NCBI RefSeq assembly: GCF_003989825.1
Contig: NZ_RZHE01000007.1
Location: forward strand, 124,001 to 188,000
DNA from: Vreelandella populi
Lineage (GTDB): Bacteria > Pseudomonadota > Gammaproteobacteria > Pseudomonadales > Halomonadaceae
Direction: 5' to 3'
Length of the DNA: 64,000 nucleotides
Shown here: in pieces, positions 57,307-64,000 of the stretch
Position numbering within the stretch: the stretch's first letter is position 1
How the letters are laid out: the number at the start of each line of letters is the position of its first letter
Program-made: the position numbers and the translations under genes
Notes under the pieces: model-generated
The model's database searches: none
Seen by the model: only the letters and a program-made list of their open reading frames with translations
Told to the model about the DNA's origin: nothing

Positions 57307-59220
57307 TCAACCAAGCGGCGTGGCTTTATCGGCTGACCCGACGTCACGTTCGCACATGGCGGTATGTACATCGTTGAGACTAGTAGGGTCATCAATAGTG
57401 GAAGGAATACCAAACGCCTTTCCATCCGCTATATTACGCAGCAGTTTGCGCAGTATTTTGCCTGAGCGGGTCTTGGGCAAACGATTAACCACCAGTACCT
57501 GCTTAAAGCAGGCAATCGGGCCGATAGTGTCACGCACACGGGCGATAAGCTCGTTTTCGAGGGTCACTTCGTCGCCATCGAACCCATCTTTCGGAATTAC
57601 CAGGCCAATGGGAACCTGCCCTTTGAGCATATCGTGTATACCGATAACCGCGCATTCGGCAACGGCTGGGTGAGCGCCCACCACTTCTTCCATCTCGCCG
57701 GTCGATAGACGGTGGCCTGCTACATTGATCACATCATCAGTGCGCCCCATGATAAACAGGTAGTTCGTTTCGTCGAAATAACCGCCATCCCCGGTGAGAT
57801 AGTAGCCCGGAAATGCCGCCATGTAGGCACTATGAAAGCGTTGTGGATCACGCCAGATGCCGGTTAAACAGCCTGGTGGCATAGGCTGCTTGATAACCAC
57901 GCTACCCTGTTCCATGGGGGCGGCTTGCTCACCGTCACGGCCAAGGACCTGCATGTTAAACCCAGGTACCGGAACCGTAGCGGACCCTGCTTTGATAGGC
58001 ATGACTTCCAGGCCCGGCTGGTTAGCGGCAATTGGCCAGCCGGTTTCAGTCTGCCACCAGTGGTCGATAACCGGTACGTCGAGCAAACCATCGAGCCAAT
58101 GGAAAGTTGGCGGATCAAGCCGCTCACCGGCCACATACAGGTATCTCAAACTACTGATATCGTACTTGGCTAACAATTCTGCAGCGGGATCGGCTTTCTT
58201 GATGGCACGAAACGCCGTCGGGGCGGTGAAGAAACTTCTCACCTTGTACTCTTCAATCAGGCGCCAGAAACTTCCCGCATCCGGCGTATTGACGGGTTTT
58301 CCCTCATACATGACGCTCGTGCAACCGTGCAGTAGCGGCGCATAAACAATGTAGGAGTGGCCCACGACCCAGCCAACATCTGATGCTGTAAAAAACACCT
58401 CGCCGGGCGCCATGGCGTAAATAGCTTCCATGGAGTAGGCAAGCGCCACAGCGTAACCACCCGTATCCCGCACCACCCCCTTGGGTTTGCCTGTAGTGCC
58501 TGACGTGTACAAGATATACAGCGGGTCCGTACTTTTAACGGGCACGCACTCAGCAAACGGGGCGTTAGCAATTACCTCATCCCAATTGTAATCACGCTCC
58601 CCAAGCGTTGCCGGATGAATACTGCGCTGATAAATCACGCAGGCCTGGGGCTGGTGAGTGCTTAATGCCAGTGCCTGATCCACAATCGGCTTATAAGGAA
58701 TAATATTTTCAAGCTCAATGCCACAGGAGGCCGCCACCACCACTTTAGGTTCAGCATCATCAATTCTCATCGCGAGTTCATGAGGTGCAAAACCACCGAA
58801 TACCACGGAGTGAACGGCCCCCAACCGCGCACAGGCGTACATAGCCACCAGCGCCTCTGGAATCATGGGCATATAAATCACCACACGATCCCCCTTCTCG
58901 ACCCCCAATTCGGCAAGCGCACCAGCAAAATAGGCTACTTGATCACGCAGTTGGCGATAGGTTAGCGTACGCTTGGCATTGGTAACCGGTGAGTCCCAGT
59001 AAATCGCCGGCTGCTCAGCTCTTCCCTGTTCAATATGATAATCCAGCGCGGCGTAGCAGATGTTGATTTCACCATCGCTAAACCAGCGCGCATGCTGTTG
59101 GTCATCATAAGTGAGAATTTGGGTAGGCGGTGTATACCAGGGCAAGCGCTTGGCCTGCTCGGCCCAGAAGAGTTCGGGATACTCATCTGCTTGGCGGAAA
59201 GCTTCTTGATAGCGGCTCAT
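57307..59220 (-). CDS. prpE: Propionyl-CoA/acetyl-CoA synthetase
   Basis: 637 residues, full length for PrpE. ANL-family motifs YTSGTTGKPKGVV, DHWWQTETGWPI, YLTGDGGYFDE and GRTDDVINVAGHRLSTGEME with the C-terminal Lys in KTRSGKILRK. Activates propionate or acetate with CoA through an acyl-AMP. Transcribed away from the ArsR-type regulator, which may control it. Confidence 0.9.
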   Translation of the reverse strand: MSRYQEAFRQADEYPELFWAEQAKRLPWYTPPTQILTYDDQQHARWFSDGEINICYAALDYHIEQGRAEQPAIYWDSPVTNAKRTLTYRQLRDQVAYFAGALAELGVEKGDRVVIYMPMIPEALVAMYACARLGAVHSVVFGGFAPHELAMRIDDAEPKVVVAASCGIELENIIPYKPIVDQALALSTHQPQACVIYQRSIHPATLGERDYNWDEVIANAPFAECVPVKSTDPLYILYTSGTTGKPKGVVRDTGGYAVALAYSMEAIYAMAPGEVFFTASDVGWVVGHSYIVYAPLLHGCTSVMYEGKPVNTPDAGSFWRLIEEYKVRSFFTAPTAFRAIKKADPAAELLAKYDISSLRYLYVAGERLDPPTFHWLDGLLDVPVIDHWWQTETGWPIAANQPGLEVMPIKAGSATVPVPGFNMQVLGRDGEQAAPMEQGSVVIKQPMPPGCLTGIWRDPQRFHSAYMAAFPGYYLTGDGGYFDETNYLFIMGRTDDVINVAGHRLSTGEMEEVVGAHPAVAECAVIGIHDMLKGQVPIGLVIPKDGFDGDEVTLENELIARVRDTIGPIACFKQVLVVNRLPKTRSGKILRKLLRNIADGKAFGIPSTIDDPTSLNDVHTAMCERDVGSADKATPLG

Positions 59221-59549
59221 GGCGACCCTTTATTTATTGTTAGGTGCGACAACGCGTATGGTTGACACTCTATAAAGGATACGCCGAGCTGGCTCTCATA
59301 CTATTGTCTAAAATATGCCAAGAGGGCTGGAAAGTGTCTAAAAACGCCTCTATCACGCCTTATTATTAACAAAAACTGTTCACTATCATTGATTAATCGT
59401 TAAACAAATACTTGGACAAAATTCGCTAAATTACTGATTATTGATTTAATAATCTTAATGCCATGACGATGCTCTAATAATTTATAACAAACGATGCCTA
59501 AAAATGTTGCAATAACAACTACCTGTACAGTGTAGGCTAGGAGATTATC
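59221..59549. promoter_or_regulatory. Divergent intergenic region prpE/arsR-type gene
   Basis: 329 bases without a gene, AT-rich. It contains the perfect inverted repeat GATTATT-N5-AATAATC (59436-59454), a plausible regulator site, and must hold both divergent promoters. Nothing further is clear. Confidence 0.45.
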
Positions 59550-59870
59550 ATGTCTGCGTCCTCAAACGCTGCTGCACGCCTGCTTGAAAATAACGGCCAA
59601 GCCCTGGAAGCCGGGACTAACCTCTTAAAAGCGCTGGCCAATGAAAAGCGCCTTCAAATATTGTGCTTGCTAGCCGAAAAGGAGCTATCCGTTACACAAA
59701 TCAATCAGCAGCTGTCATTGAGCCAGTCAGCCCTCTCTCAACATTTAGCTATTTTACGGCGTGATGAGCTGGTCAATACGAGACGTGAGTCACAAACCAT
59801 CTACTATTCACTAAACAGCGAAAGTGCCAAAGCGATTTTAAACACCTTGGCACATCACTTCACGGCATAA
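59550..59870 (+). CDS. ArsR-family transcriptional regulator
   Basis: 106 residues. Winged helix-turn-helix with LLKALANEKRLQILCLLAEK and LSLSQSALSQHLAILRRDEL, ending in YYSLNSESAKAIL. No Cys for metal sensing is in the usual CxC position, so it may sense redox, sulphur or another signal. GGAG precedes the ATG. Confidence 0.88.
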   Translation: MSASSNAAARLLENNGQALEAGTNLLKALANEKRLQILCLLAEKELSVTQINQQLSLSQSALSQHLAILRRDELVNTRRESQTIYYSLNSESAKAILNTLAHHFTA

Positions 59871-59892
59871 GCAGATGATCGATAGGCAGGAC

Positions 59893-60936
59893 TTAGCGCC
59901 GCTGCCAGCCCGAAGCGTCAAGCATGCCCAAGACTTTCAGGGCAGCGTTTTCAATACCTGCTGAAACCGCCATCCCAAACCGACGGCTAATGGTTTTGGG
60001 TGGCTCAAGCTTAACGCTATACACATTGGCATCTGCCATACGCTCAACCAGATAGGCCTCGCTGGTACCCAAACTATCGATCAACCGGTTGGAGAGCGCT
60101 TCACTGCCGTACCATATTTCGCCGGTAGCCAGCGGTTCGATATCCATCTCGGGACGATGTTCACTGACATACTCCTTGAACAGATGATGGGTGTTCTCCA
60201 AGTCTTCCAGAAACTTCGCTCGGCCCTCTTCGGTATTTTCTCCCAACACGGTGAGGGTGCGCTTGTACTTGCCCGCGGTAAGCAGCTCAACATCAATATC
60301 ATGCCGCTTGAGCAACCGATGGACGTTAGGCACCTGCGCCACCACCCCGATAGAGCCAATCACCGCAAACGGGGCAGCCTTAATATGCTGAGCCGTACAC
60401 GCCATCATATAACCGCCACTAGCCGCTACCTTATCGATACAAACCGTGGTGGTAAGCCCGGCTTTCTGGAGACGGTCAAGCTGCGCGGAAGCCAGTCCGT
60501 AAGCATGTACCAGCCCTCCTGCTGACTCCAGGCGTACCACTACTTCATCTGCGGGTTCGGCAACATCGATAATTGCTGACACCTCCTGACCAAAACGCTC
60601 GGTTTGAGAAGCCTTCAGGTCACCCTGAAAGTCCAACACCCACACTCTTTGTTTTAATGAGACACCGTCTGAATGCTTGGCAGCCTTCTGTCGTTTCTTA
60701 TCTTCGTTGCGAAATACTTTGACCAGCTTTTTTCGGGCGCCTGGATCAGTGGCGGCCAAGCGCAGGCGGCGCTTTCGGGAAAGGCGCTGCTCATTTAATG
60801 GTTCTATATGCAGCTTTAGATCACTGTCGTGCGTTCCTTTACTGCGTAGGACAAGAAGCACTCCAAGCCCTAACAGCACCATGACAATGGCGGTTTGCAC
60901 CAGGAACGCCCCCATTTCAGCCATCCATTCACTCAC
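59893..60936 (-). CDS. sohB: Inner-membrane protease SohB
   Basis: 347 residues from the GTG at 60936 (AGGAGA 6 bases before; the first GTG at 60942 is too close). N-terminal membrane helix (AFLVQTAIVMVLLGLGVLLV), basic linker, SohB N-terminal domain and an S49 peptidase domain with Ser in AASGGYMMACTAQH and Lys in the GKYKRTLTVLGENTEEGR region. Family length is normal. Confidence 0.92.
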   Translation of the reverse strand: MSEWMAEMGAFLVQTAIVMVLLGLGVLLVLRSKGTHDSDLKLHIEPLNEQRLSRKRRLRLAATDPGARKKLVKVFRNEDKKRQKAAKHSDGVSLKQRVWVLDFQGDLKASQTERFGQEVSAIIDVAEPADEVVVRLESAGGLVHAYGLASAQLDRLQKAGLTTTVCIDKVAASGGYMMACTAQHIKAAPFAVIGSIGVVAQVPNVHRLLKRHDIDVELLTAGKYKRTLTVLGENTEEGRAKFLEDLENTHHLFKEYVSEHRPEMDIEPLATGEIWYGSEALSNRLIDSLGTSEAYLVERMADANVYSVKLEPPKTISRRFGMAVSAGIENAALKVLGMLDASGWQRR

Positions 60937-61086
60937 GTACACTCTCCTATGGCGGAATTAACCACTTACGATTGATACTGGGTAACACCGCTTGATTAAA
61001 ACAATTGTTTAAAATACTCTCATTCACATTAGCAGGTTAGTACGCCTTATTTATACGTGCTTTTTATAGCCAATGGAGATCCAGTT

Positions 61087-61395
61087 ATGTCAAATAATAC
61101 ACTCGAAAAGCTGCAGGCTCGTTTTAACCCAGATGCCGCTAAAGGCATGAATGACGTATTCCAGTTTCACTTTTCCGATGCGGGCGATTATTACCTAGTC
61201 ATCAATGACGGCACCCTTAATGTTCAGGAAGGTGAGCATGATGACCCCTCCGTTAGCCTGAGCATGAGCACCGACACGTTAAAGGGCATCATGAGCGGTG
61301 AAATTAACGGCATGACAGCCTTTATGACCGGGAAACTCAAGGCCACTGGCAATGTCATGCTGGCCACCAAGCTCACCAGTCTATTTCCCAACTAA
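61087..61395 (+). CDS. SCP2 sterol-binding domain protein
   Basis: 102 residues from the ATG at 61087 (GGAGATCC upstream; an in-frame ATG at 61057 has no site). Typical SCP2 fold pattern: GMNDVFQFHFSDAGDYYLVI, DDPSVSLSMSTDTLKGIMSG, LKATGNVMLATKL. Probably binds lipids in the cytoplasm. Confidence 0.9.
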   Translation: MSNNTLEKLQARFNPDAAKGMNDVFQFHFSDAGDYYLVINDGTLNVQEGEHDDPSVSLSMSTDTLKGIMSGEINGMTAFMTGKLKATGNVMLATKLTSLFPN

Positions 61396-61440
61396 TTTAT
61401 CTTATAGCCACTTCACCTTGTTGATGGAAGCTGGCGCTCT

Positions 61441-62220
61441 TTAACGCCAGCGTGCCAAATGCGTTTCAATCAATTCGCGTGAAATAGAGTACGGCGGCGG
61501 CAGTGACGGCAGCTGCCGCGGTGAAAACCATGCCGCATCACTAATTTCCACCCCATCAATTCGAATGCGCTTGGTCGTGGCTTCGGCAAAAAACCCAAAC
61601 ATCAATGAGTGCGGAAACGGCCATGCCTGACTCTGGTGATAACGTAGCTGATCGATATGCACGCCCACCTCTTCAAATACTTCCCGGTGCACGGCCTCCT
61701 CTGCAGATTCGCCAGGCTCAATAAAGCCCGCCAGCGTCGAGTAACGCCCTGGCGGAAAACGCGGACTGCGCGCCAGCAGCATGGCTTCACCACTGGTCAC
61801 CAGCGTGATAATACACGGCGAAATCCGGGGGTAATTACGATGCCCACAGGCATGACAATGCATGGCAAACTCGGCCTCAAGCTTTGTAGCTTGCGACCCA
61901 CAGCGGCCACAGAAGCGATGATTTTCAAGCCATGCGCTTACCTGTAATGCGGTAGACAAAAGACTAAACCAATTGGCGGGAAGCTCCGCCATCCACTGGC
62001 GTCCGTCAATCCACTCTTCGTTTGGCTCTTTCTCGACCAACAACGCTACCGGTTCGTCATTCCAATAGCACAGTGGTTGCATATGCTCAGACCAGGGCTG
62101 ATAGGGCTGCAGCGGCGTTAACGGATGGTCACCGTTTAGCGGTGCTGGCGCCAGCCGGCTACGCGAGACAATAATGACCCGCCCTTCACGCACATGATGA
62201 GGTATTTCACGCCTAAGCAT
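61441..62220 (-). CDS. nudC: NADH pyrophosphatase / NAD-cap hydrolase NudC
   Basis: 259 residues from the ATG at 62220, overlapping dnaQ by 8 bases. Zinc ribbon C104, C107, C122, C125; Nudix box GFIEPGESAEEAVHREVFEE at 165-184; SQAWPFPHS marks the NADH class. Cleaves NAD(H) and removes NAD caps from RNA. Confidence 0.95.
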   Translation of the reverse strand: MLRREIPHHVREGRVIIVSRSRLAPAPLNGDHPLTPLQPYQPWSEHMQPLCYWNDEPVALLVEKEPNEEWIDGRQWMAELPANWFSLLSTALQVSAWLENHRFCGRCGSQATKLEAEFAMHCHACGHRNYPRISPCIITLVTSGEAMLLARSPRFPPGRYSTLAGFIEPGESAEEAVHREVFEEVGVHIDQLRYHQSQAWPFPHSLMFGFFAEATTKRIRIDGVEISDAAWFSPRQLPSLPPPYSISRELIETHLARWR

Positions 62221-62950
62221 CGTGACTGTATTCCTCGAACCAAGTGAGTTTATGGGCCTGGCATTTCGCCTGATGAGCGGCGCGCTCTTCAGCGGTGGGC
62301 CGAATAACGCGCAGTTGGCCCGGTGTGAGCGTAAGCCGCTGTACCGAAAGCCCTTCATTGGAAGGGTTGGCCTGTTGCTCTTCAGAAGGCGCTTCCGCGT
62401 TAAGCGTCAATGCCGTCTGACCACCGGTCATGGCCAAATAGACATCGGCCAGAATTTCCGAGTCCAGCAAGGCGCCGTGAAGTACCCGGTGGCCGTTATC
62501 AATATCGTAGCGCTTGCACAACGCATCCAGGCTGTTGCGCTGGCCAGGGTGCAGTTCCCGCGCCATGGTCAGGGTATCAAGAACGCGACAGTGCTCGCGC
62601 ACCGGCCCTAAGGGCGAACCGCCACGTGCTTGATTAAGTAGGCCTAGCTCGTGATCAATAAACCCCACGTCGAATGGCGCGTTATGGATAACCAGTTCAG
62701 CACCTTCAATAAAAGCCCAGAACTCATCAGCAATCTGGGCAAAGACCGGCTCGTTGGCGACTTTTTCGTTATCGATACCATGGATCGCCACGACTTCGGC
62801 ATCAATATGCCGCTCAGGATTGATATATTGGTGGTAGGTGCGTCCGGTAAAACGGCGGTTGATCATTTCGACCGCGCCGATCTCCACGATGCGATGGCCA
62901 TCTTTGGGATCAATACCGGTCGTTTCGGTATCCATTATGACTTGGCGCAT
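62213..62950 (-). CDS. dnaQ: DNA polymerase III epsilon subunit
   Basis: 245 residues from the ATG at 62950 (TGATG overlap with rnhA). DEDDh motifs MDTETTGIDPKDGHRIVEIG, LVIHNAPFDVGFIDHE and HGALLDSEILADVYLAMTGG, and a C-terminal tail for binding the alpha subunit. Proofreading exonuclease of the replicase. rnhA-dnaQ adjacency is common in gammaproteobacteria. Confidence 0.96.
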   Translation of the reverse strand: MRQVIMDTETTGIDPKDGHRIVEIGAVEMINRRFTGRTYHQYINPERHIDAEVVAIHGIDNEKVANEPVFAQIADEFWAFIEGAELVIHNAPFDVGFIDHELGLLNQARGGSPLGPVREHCRVLDTLTMARELHPGQRNSLDALCKRYDIDNGHRVLHGALLDSEILADVYLAMTGGQTALTLNAEAPSEEQQANPSNEGLSVQRLTLTPGQLRVIRPTAEERAAHQAKCQAHKLTWFEEYSHDA

Positions 62951-63420
62951 CACGCTCTCCTTTTCTGGTGTTCGTCGATGGCTTCATTGGCGAGCGCATC
63001 GGCACGCTCGTTGCCGGGATGTCCACTGTGCCCTTTTACCCAGTGCCACTCCACTCGATGACGGTGAGTCTCTTCGTGCAGCGCCTTCCAAAGCTCAGCA
63101 TTTTTGACAGGCTGCTTGGCAGCCGTTTTCCAACCACGTTTAACCCAATTGTGAATCCACTGGGTAATTCCCTGGCGCACATATTGGGAATCCGTCCATA
63201 AGGCTATCTCGCAGGGCTTATTGAGCGTGCGTAGGGCCATAATCGCGGCCATCAATTCCATGCGATTATTGGTGGTATCCGCTTCATAACCCTTCAAGGT
63301 TTTCTCATGCTGGCCGCTGGAAAGTACGGCTCCCCACCCGCCTGGGCCAGGGTTTCCGCGGCATGCACCATCGGTATAAACCGTCACCTGCGGCAGGCGC
63401 TCGGCATCTTGATTACTCAA
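62950..63420 (-). CDS. rnhA: Ribonuclease HI
   Basis: 156 residues. [16 protein letters not shown] with D17, [29 protein letters not shown] and [20 protein letters not shown] carry the DEDD catalytic residues and the basic handle. Cuts RNA in RNA/DNA hybrids. Same strand and operon as dnaQ and nudC. Confidence 0.97.
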   Translation of the reverse strand: MSNQDAERLPQVTVYTDGACRGNPGPGGWGAVLSSGQHEKTLKGYEADTTNNRMELMAAIMALRTLNKPCEIALWTDSQYVRQGITQWIHNWVKRGWKTAAKQPVKNAELWKALHEETHRHRVEWHWVKGHSGHPGNERADALANEAIDEHQKRRA

Positions 63421-63426
63421 TCTTTT

Positions 63427-64000
63427 CTATCCTTTATCAACTGACGATGGCTTAATTTCTTGCTGGGCGTGAACCTGCGCAGGGTTGCCGCTGCGAGTCG
63501 CCCCGAGCGACGAAGAGGGAACCGGGTTTTGCAGCGAAAACCTGACGCGTTTTACATAAGCATTCTGCTGGCGACGCTGCGCCTGAATCATGTAGCTTTC
63601 GCCCCATGGCAAATTGTGCCGACGGCCAAGCGCTTCCCAACCTTCTTTATAGGAAGCTTTTATCAAGCCTCTGAAGCAGCAATAGTCTACGCGCTCGACC
63701 TCAAAGTCGACAAACGCCAGCCAATCGCGCAAACGGCTAGGCTTGTGCCACTGTCCGTTCCAGGGAAATTCCGAACGGTGTTTGCGCCATTGCCGCGTAA
63801 GTCCTTTGGGCCCTAGGGGGTTAAAACCGAAGAGTACCAACATGCCGTTATCGGCGGTCACCCGGGCGGCTTCCTGCAAGGTATGGTGGGCATCGTTCAA
63901 ATGCTCTAACCAGTGGTGAATAATGACCACGTCCATGCAGCGGTCGGGTAATGCCAGATGGTCTGAGGGACACACTAATGTTGATGGACTGGTTGCCAGG
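63427..64000 (-). CDS. SAM-dependent methyltransferase (partial at window edge)
   Basis: The frame is open to the window end; at least 191 residues are visible and the N-terminal SAM-binding loop lies beyond 64000. DVVIIHHWLEHLNDAHHTLQ, EAARVTADNGMLVLFGFNPL are the post-motif strands of a class I methyltransferase. Ends 6 bases before rnhA, as in many gammaproteobacteria where a methyltransferase gene is next to rnhA. Substrate unknown. Confidence 0.85.
   Translation of the reverse strand, partial: LATSPSTLVCPSDHLALPDRCMDVVIIHHWLEHLNDAHHTLQEAARVTADNGMLVLFGFNPLGPKGLTRQWRKHRSEFPWNGQWHKPSRLRDWLAFVDFEVERVDYCCFRGLIKASYKEGWEALGRRHNLPWGESYMIQAQRRQQNAYVKRVRFSLQNPVPSSSLGATRSGNPAQVHAQQEIKPSSVDKG

Noticed and set aside
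61429..61451. Terminator between SCP2 gene and nudC
   Set aside because: GCTGGCG/CGCCAGC can pair but no T-run follows on either strand, and it includes the nudC stop codon.

Overview
The window reads as a Halomonas-type gammaproteobacterial chromosome (GC in the mid-50s; cvrA, prpE, sohB, nudC, dnaQ and rnhA homologues) carrying most of a lambda-like, long-tailed (siphovirus) prophage. The prophage fills about 1-51,060 and ends at the 3' end of a tRNA-Ser(UGA) gene. The integrase and left attachment site are not in the window and should lie to the left of position 1. The genus is an inference from gene content.

Layout of the prophage. (1) 1-4,300, minus strand: left early operon with a Gp157-like protein, an SSB-like protein with an acidic tail, a P-loop recombination ATPase and many small proteins. 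Two paralogous structured RNA elements (2,959-3,077 and 3,605-3,697) sit in its non-coding gaps, one directly before a terminator. Their two-hairpin form recalls HK022 put antitermination RNAs. (2) 4,264-5,604: immunity region with a repressor that has no self-cleavage domain, a Cro-like gene, palindromic operators and a 57-residue gene under a near-consensus LexA box. (3) 5,633-12,914, plus strand: right early operon with a Rha/KilAC antirepressor, a replication initiator containing five iterons, RusA, an HNH/DUF968 protein, glutaredoxin, a dATP/dGTP diphosphohydrolase-like protein and several tiny membrane peptides. (4) 13,109-15,184: lysis (GH24 endolysin, holin candidates, overlapping Rz/Rz1). 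(5) 16,530-27,567: terminase, portal, head and tail genes, ending with tail-chaperone genes joined by a -1 frameshift site. (6) 27,605-36,818: a 9-kb cargo island between tail chaperone and tape measure. It holds a probable receptor-binding protein, a Rha/P63C antirepressor behind a structured leader, a two-gene cytosolic plus membrane module that may be defensive, a 300-bp pentamer-periodic element, a P22 immI-like Arc/antirepressor operon, a second repressor whose S24 serine is replaced by glycine, and a secreted protein. (7) 36,909-46,845: tape measure, tail tip and fibre genes. (8) 47,262-50,852, minus strand: LexA-controlled DUF1654-umuD-umuC operon, a secreted Excalibur-tailed DNase and two small genes next to the attachment site.

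The regulatory logic is the most distinctive part. Neither repressor looks able to cleave itself, yet the phage carries three antirepressor-family genes and a small SOS-controlled gene beside the main repressor. This suggests induction through an antirepressor (as in phage 186 or the Gifsy phages) rather than through RecA-driven repressor cleavage.

Chromosomal genes from 51,212 on: K+/H+ antiporter, NMT1/THI5-type binding protein, exonuclease/GIY-YIG fusion, YbfF-like esterase, queuosine-precursor transporter YhhQ behind a probable preQ1-I riboswitch, propionyl-CoA synthetase, ArsR regulator, SohB, SCP2 protein, NudC, DnaQ, RNase HI and a partial methyltransferase.
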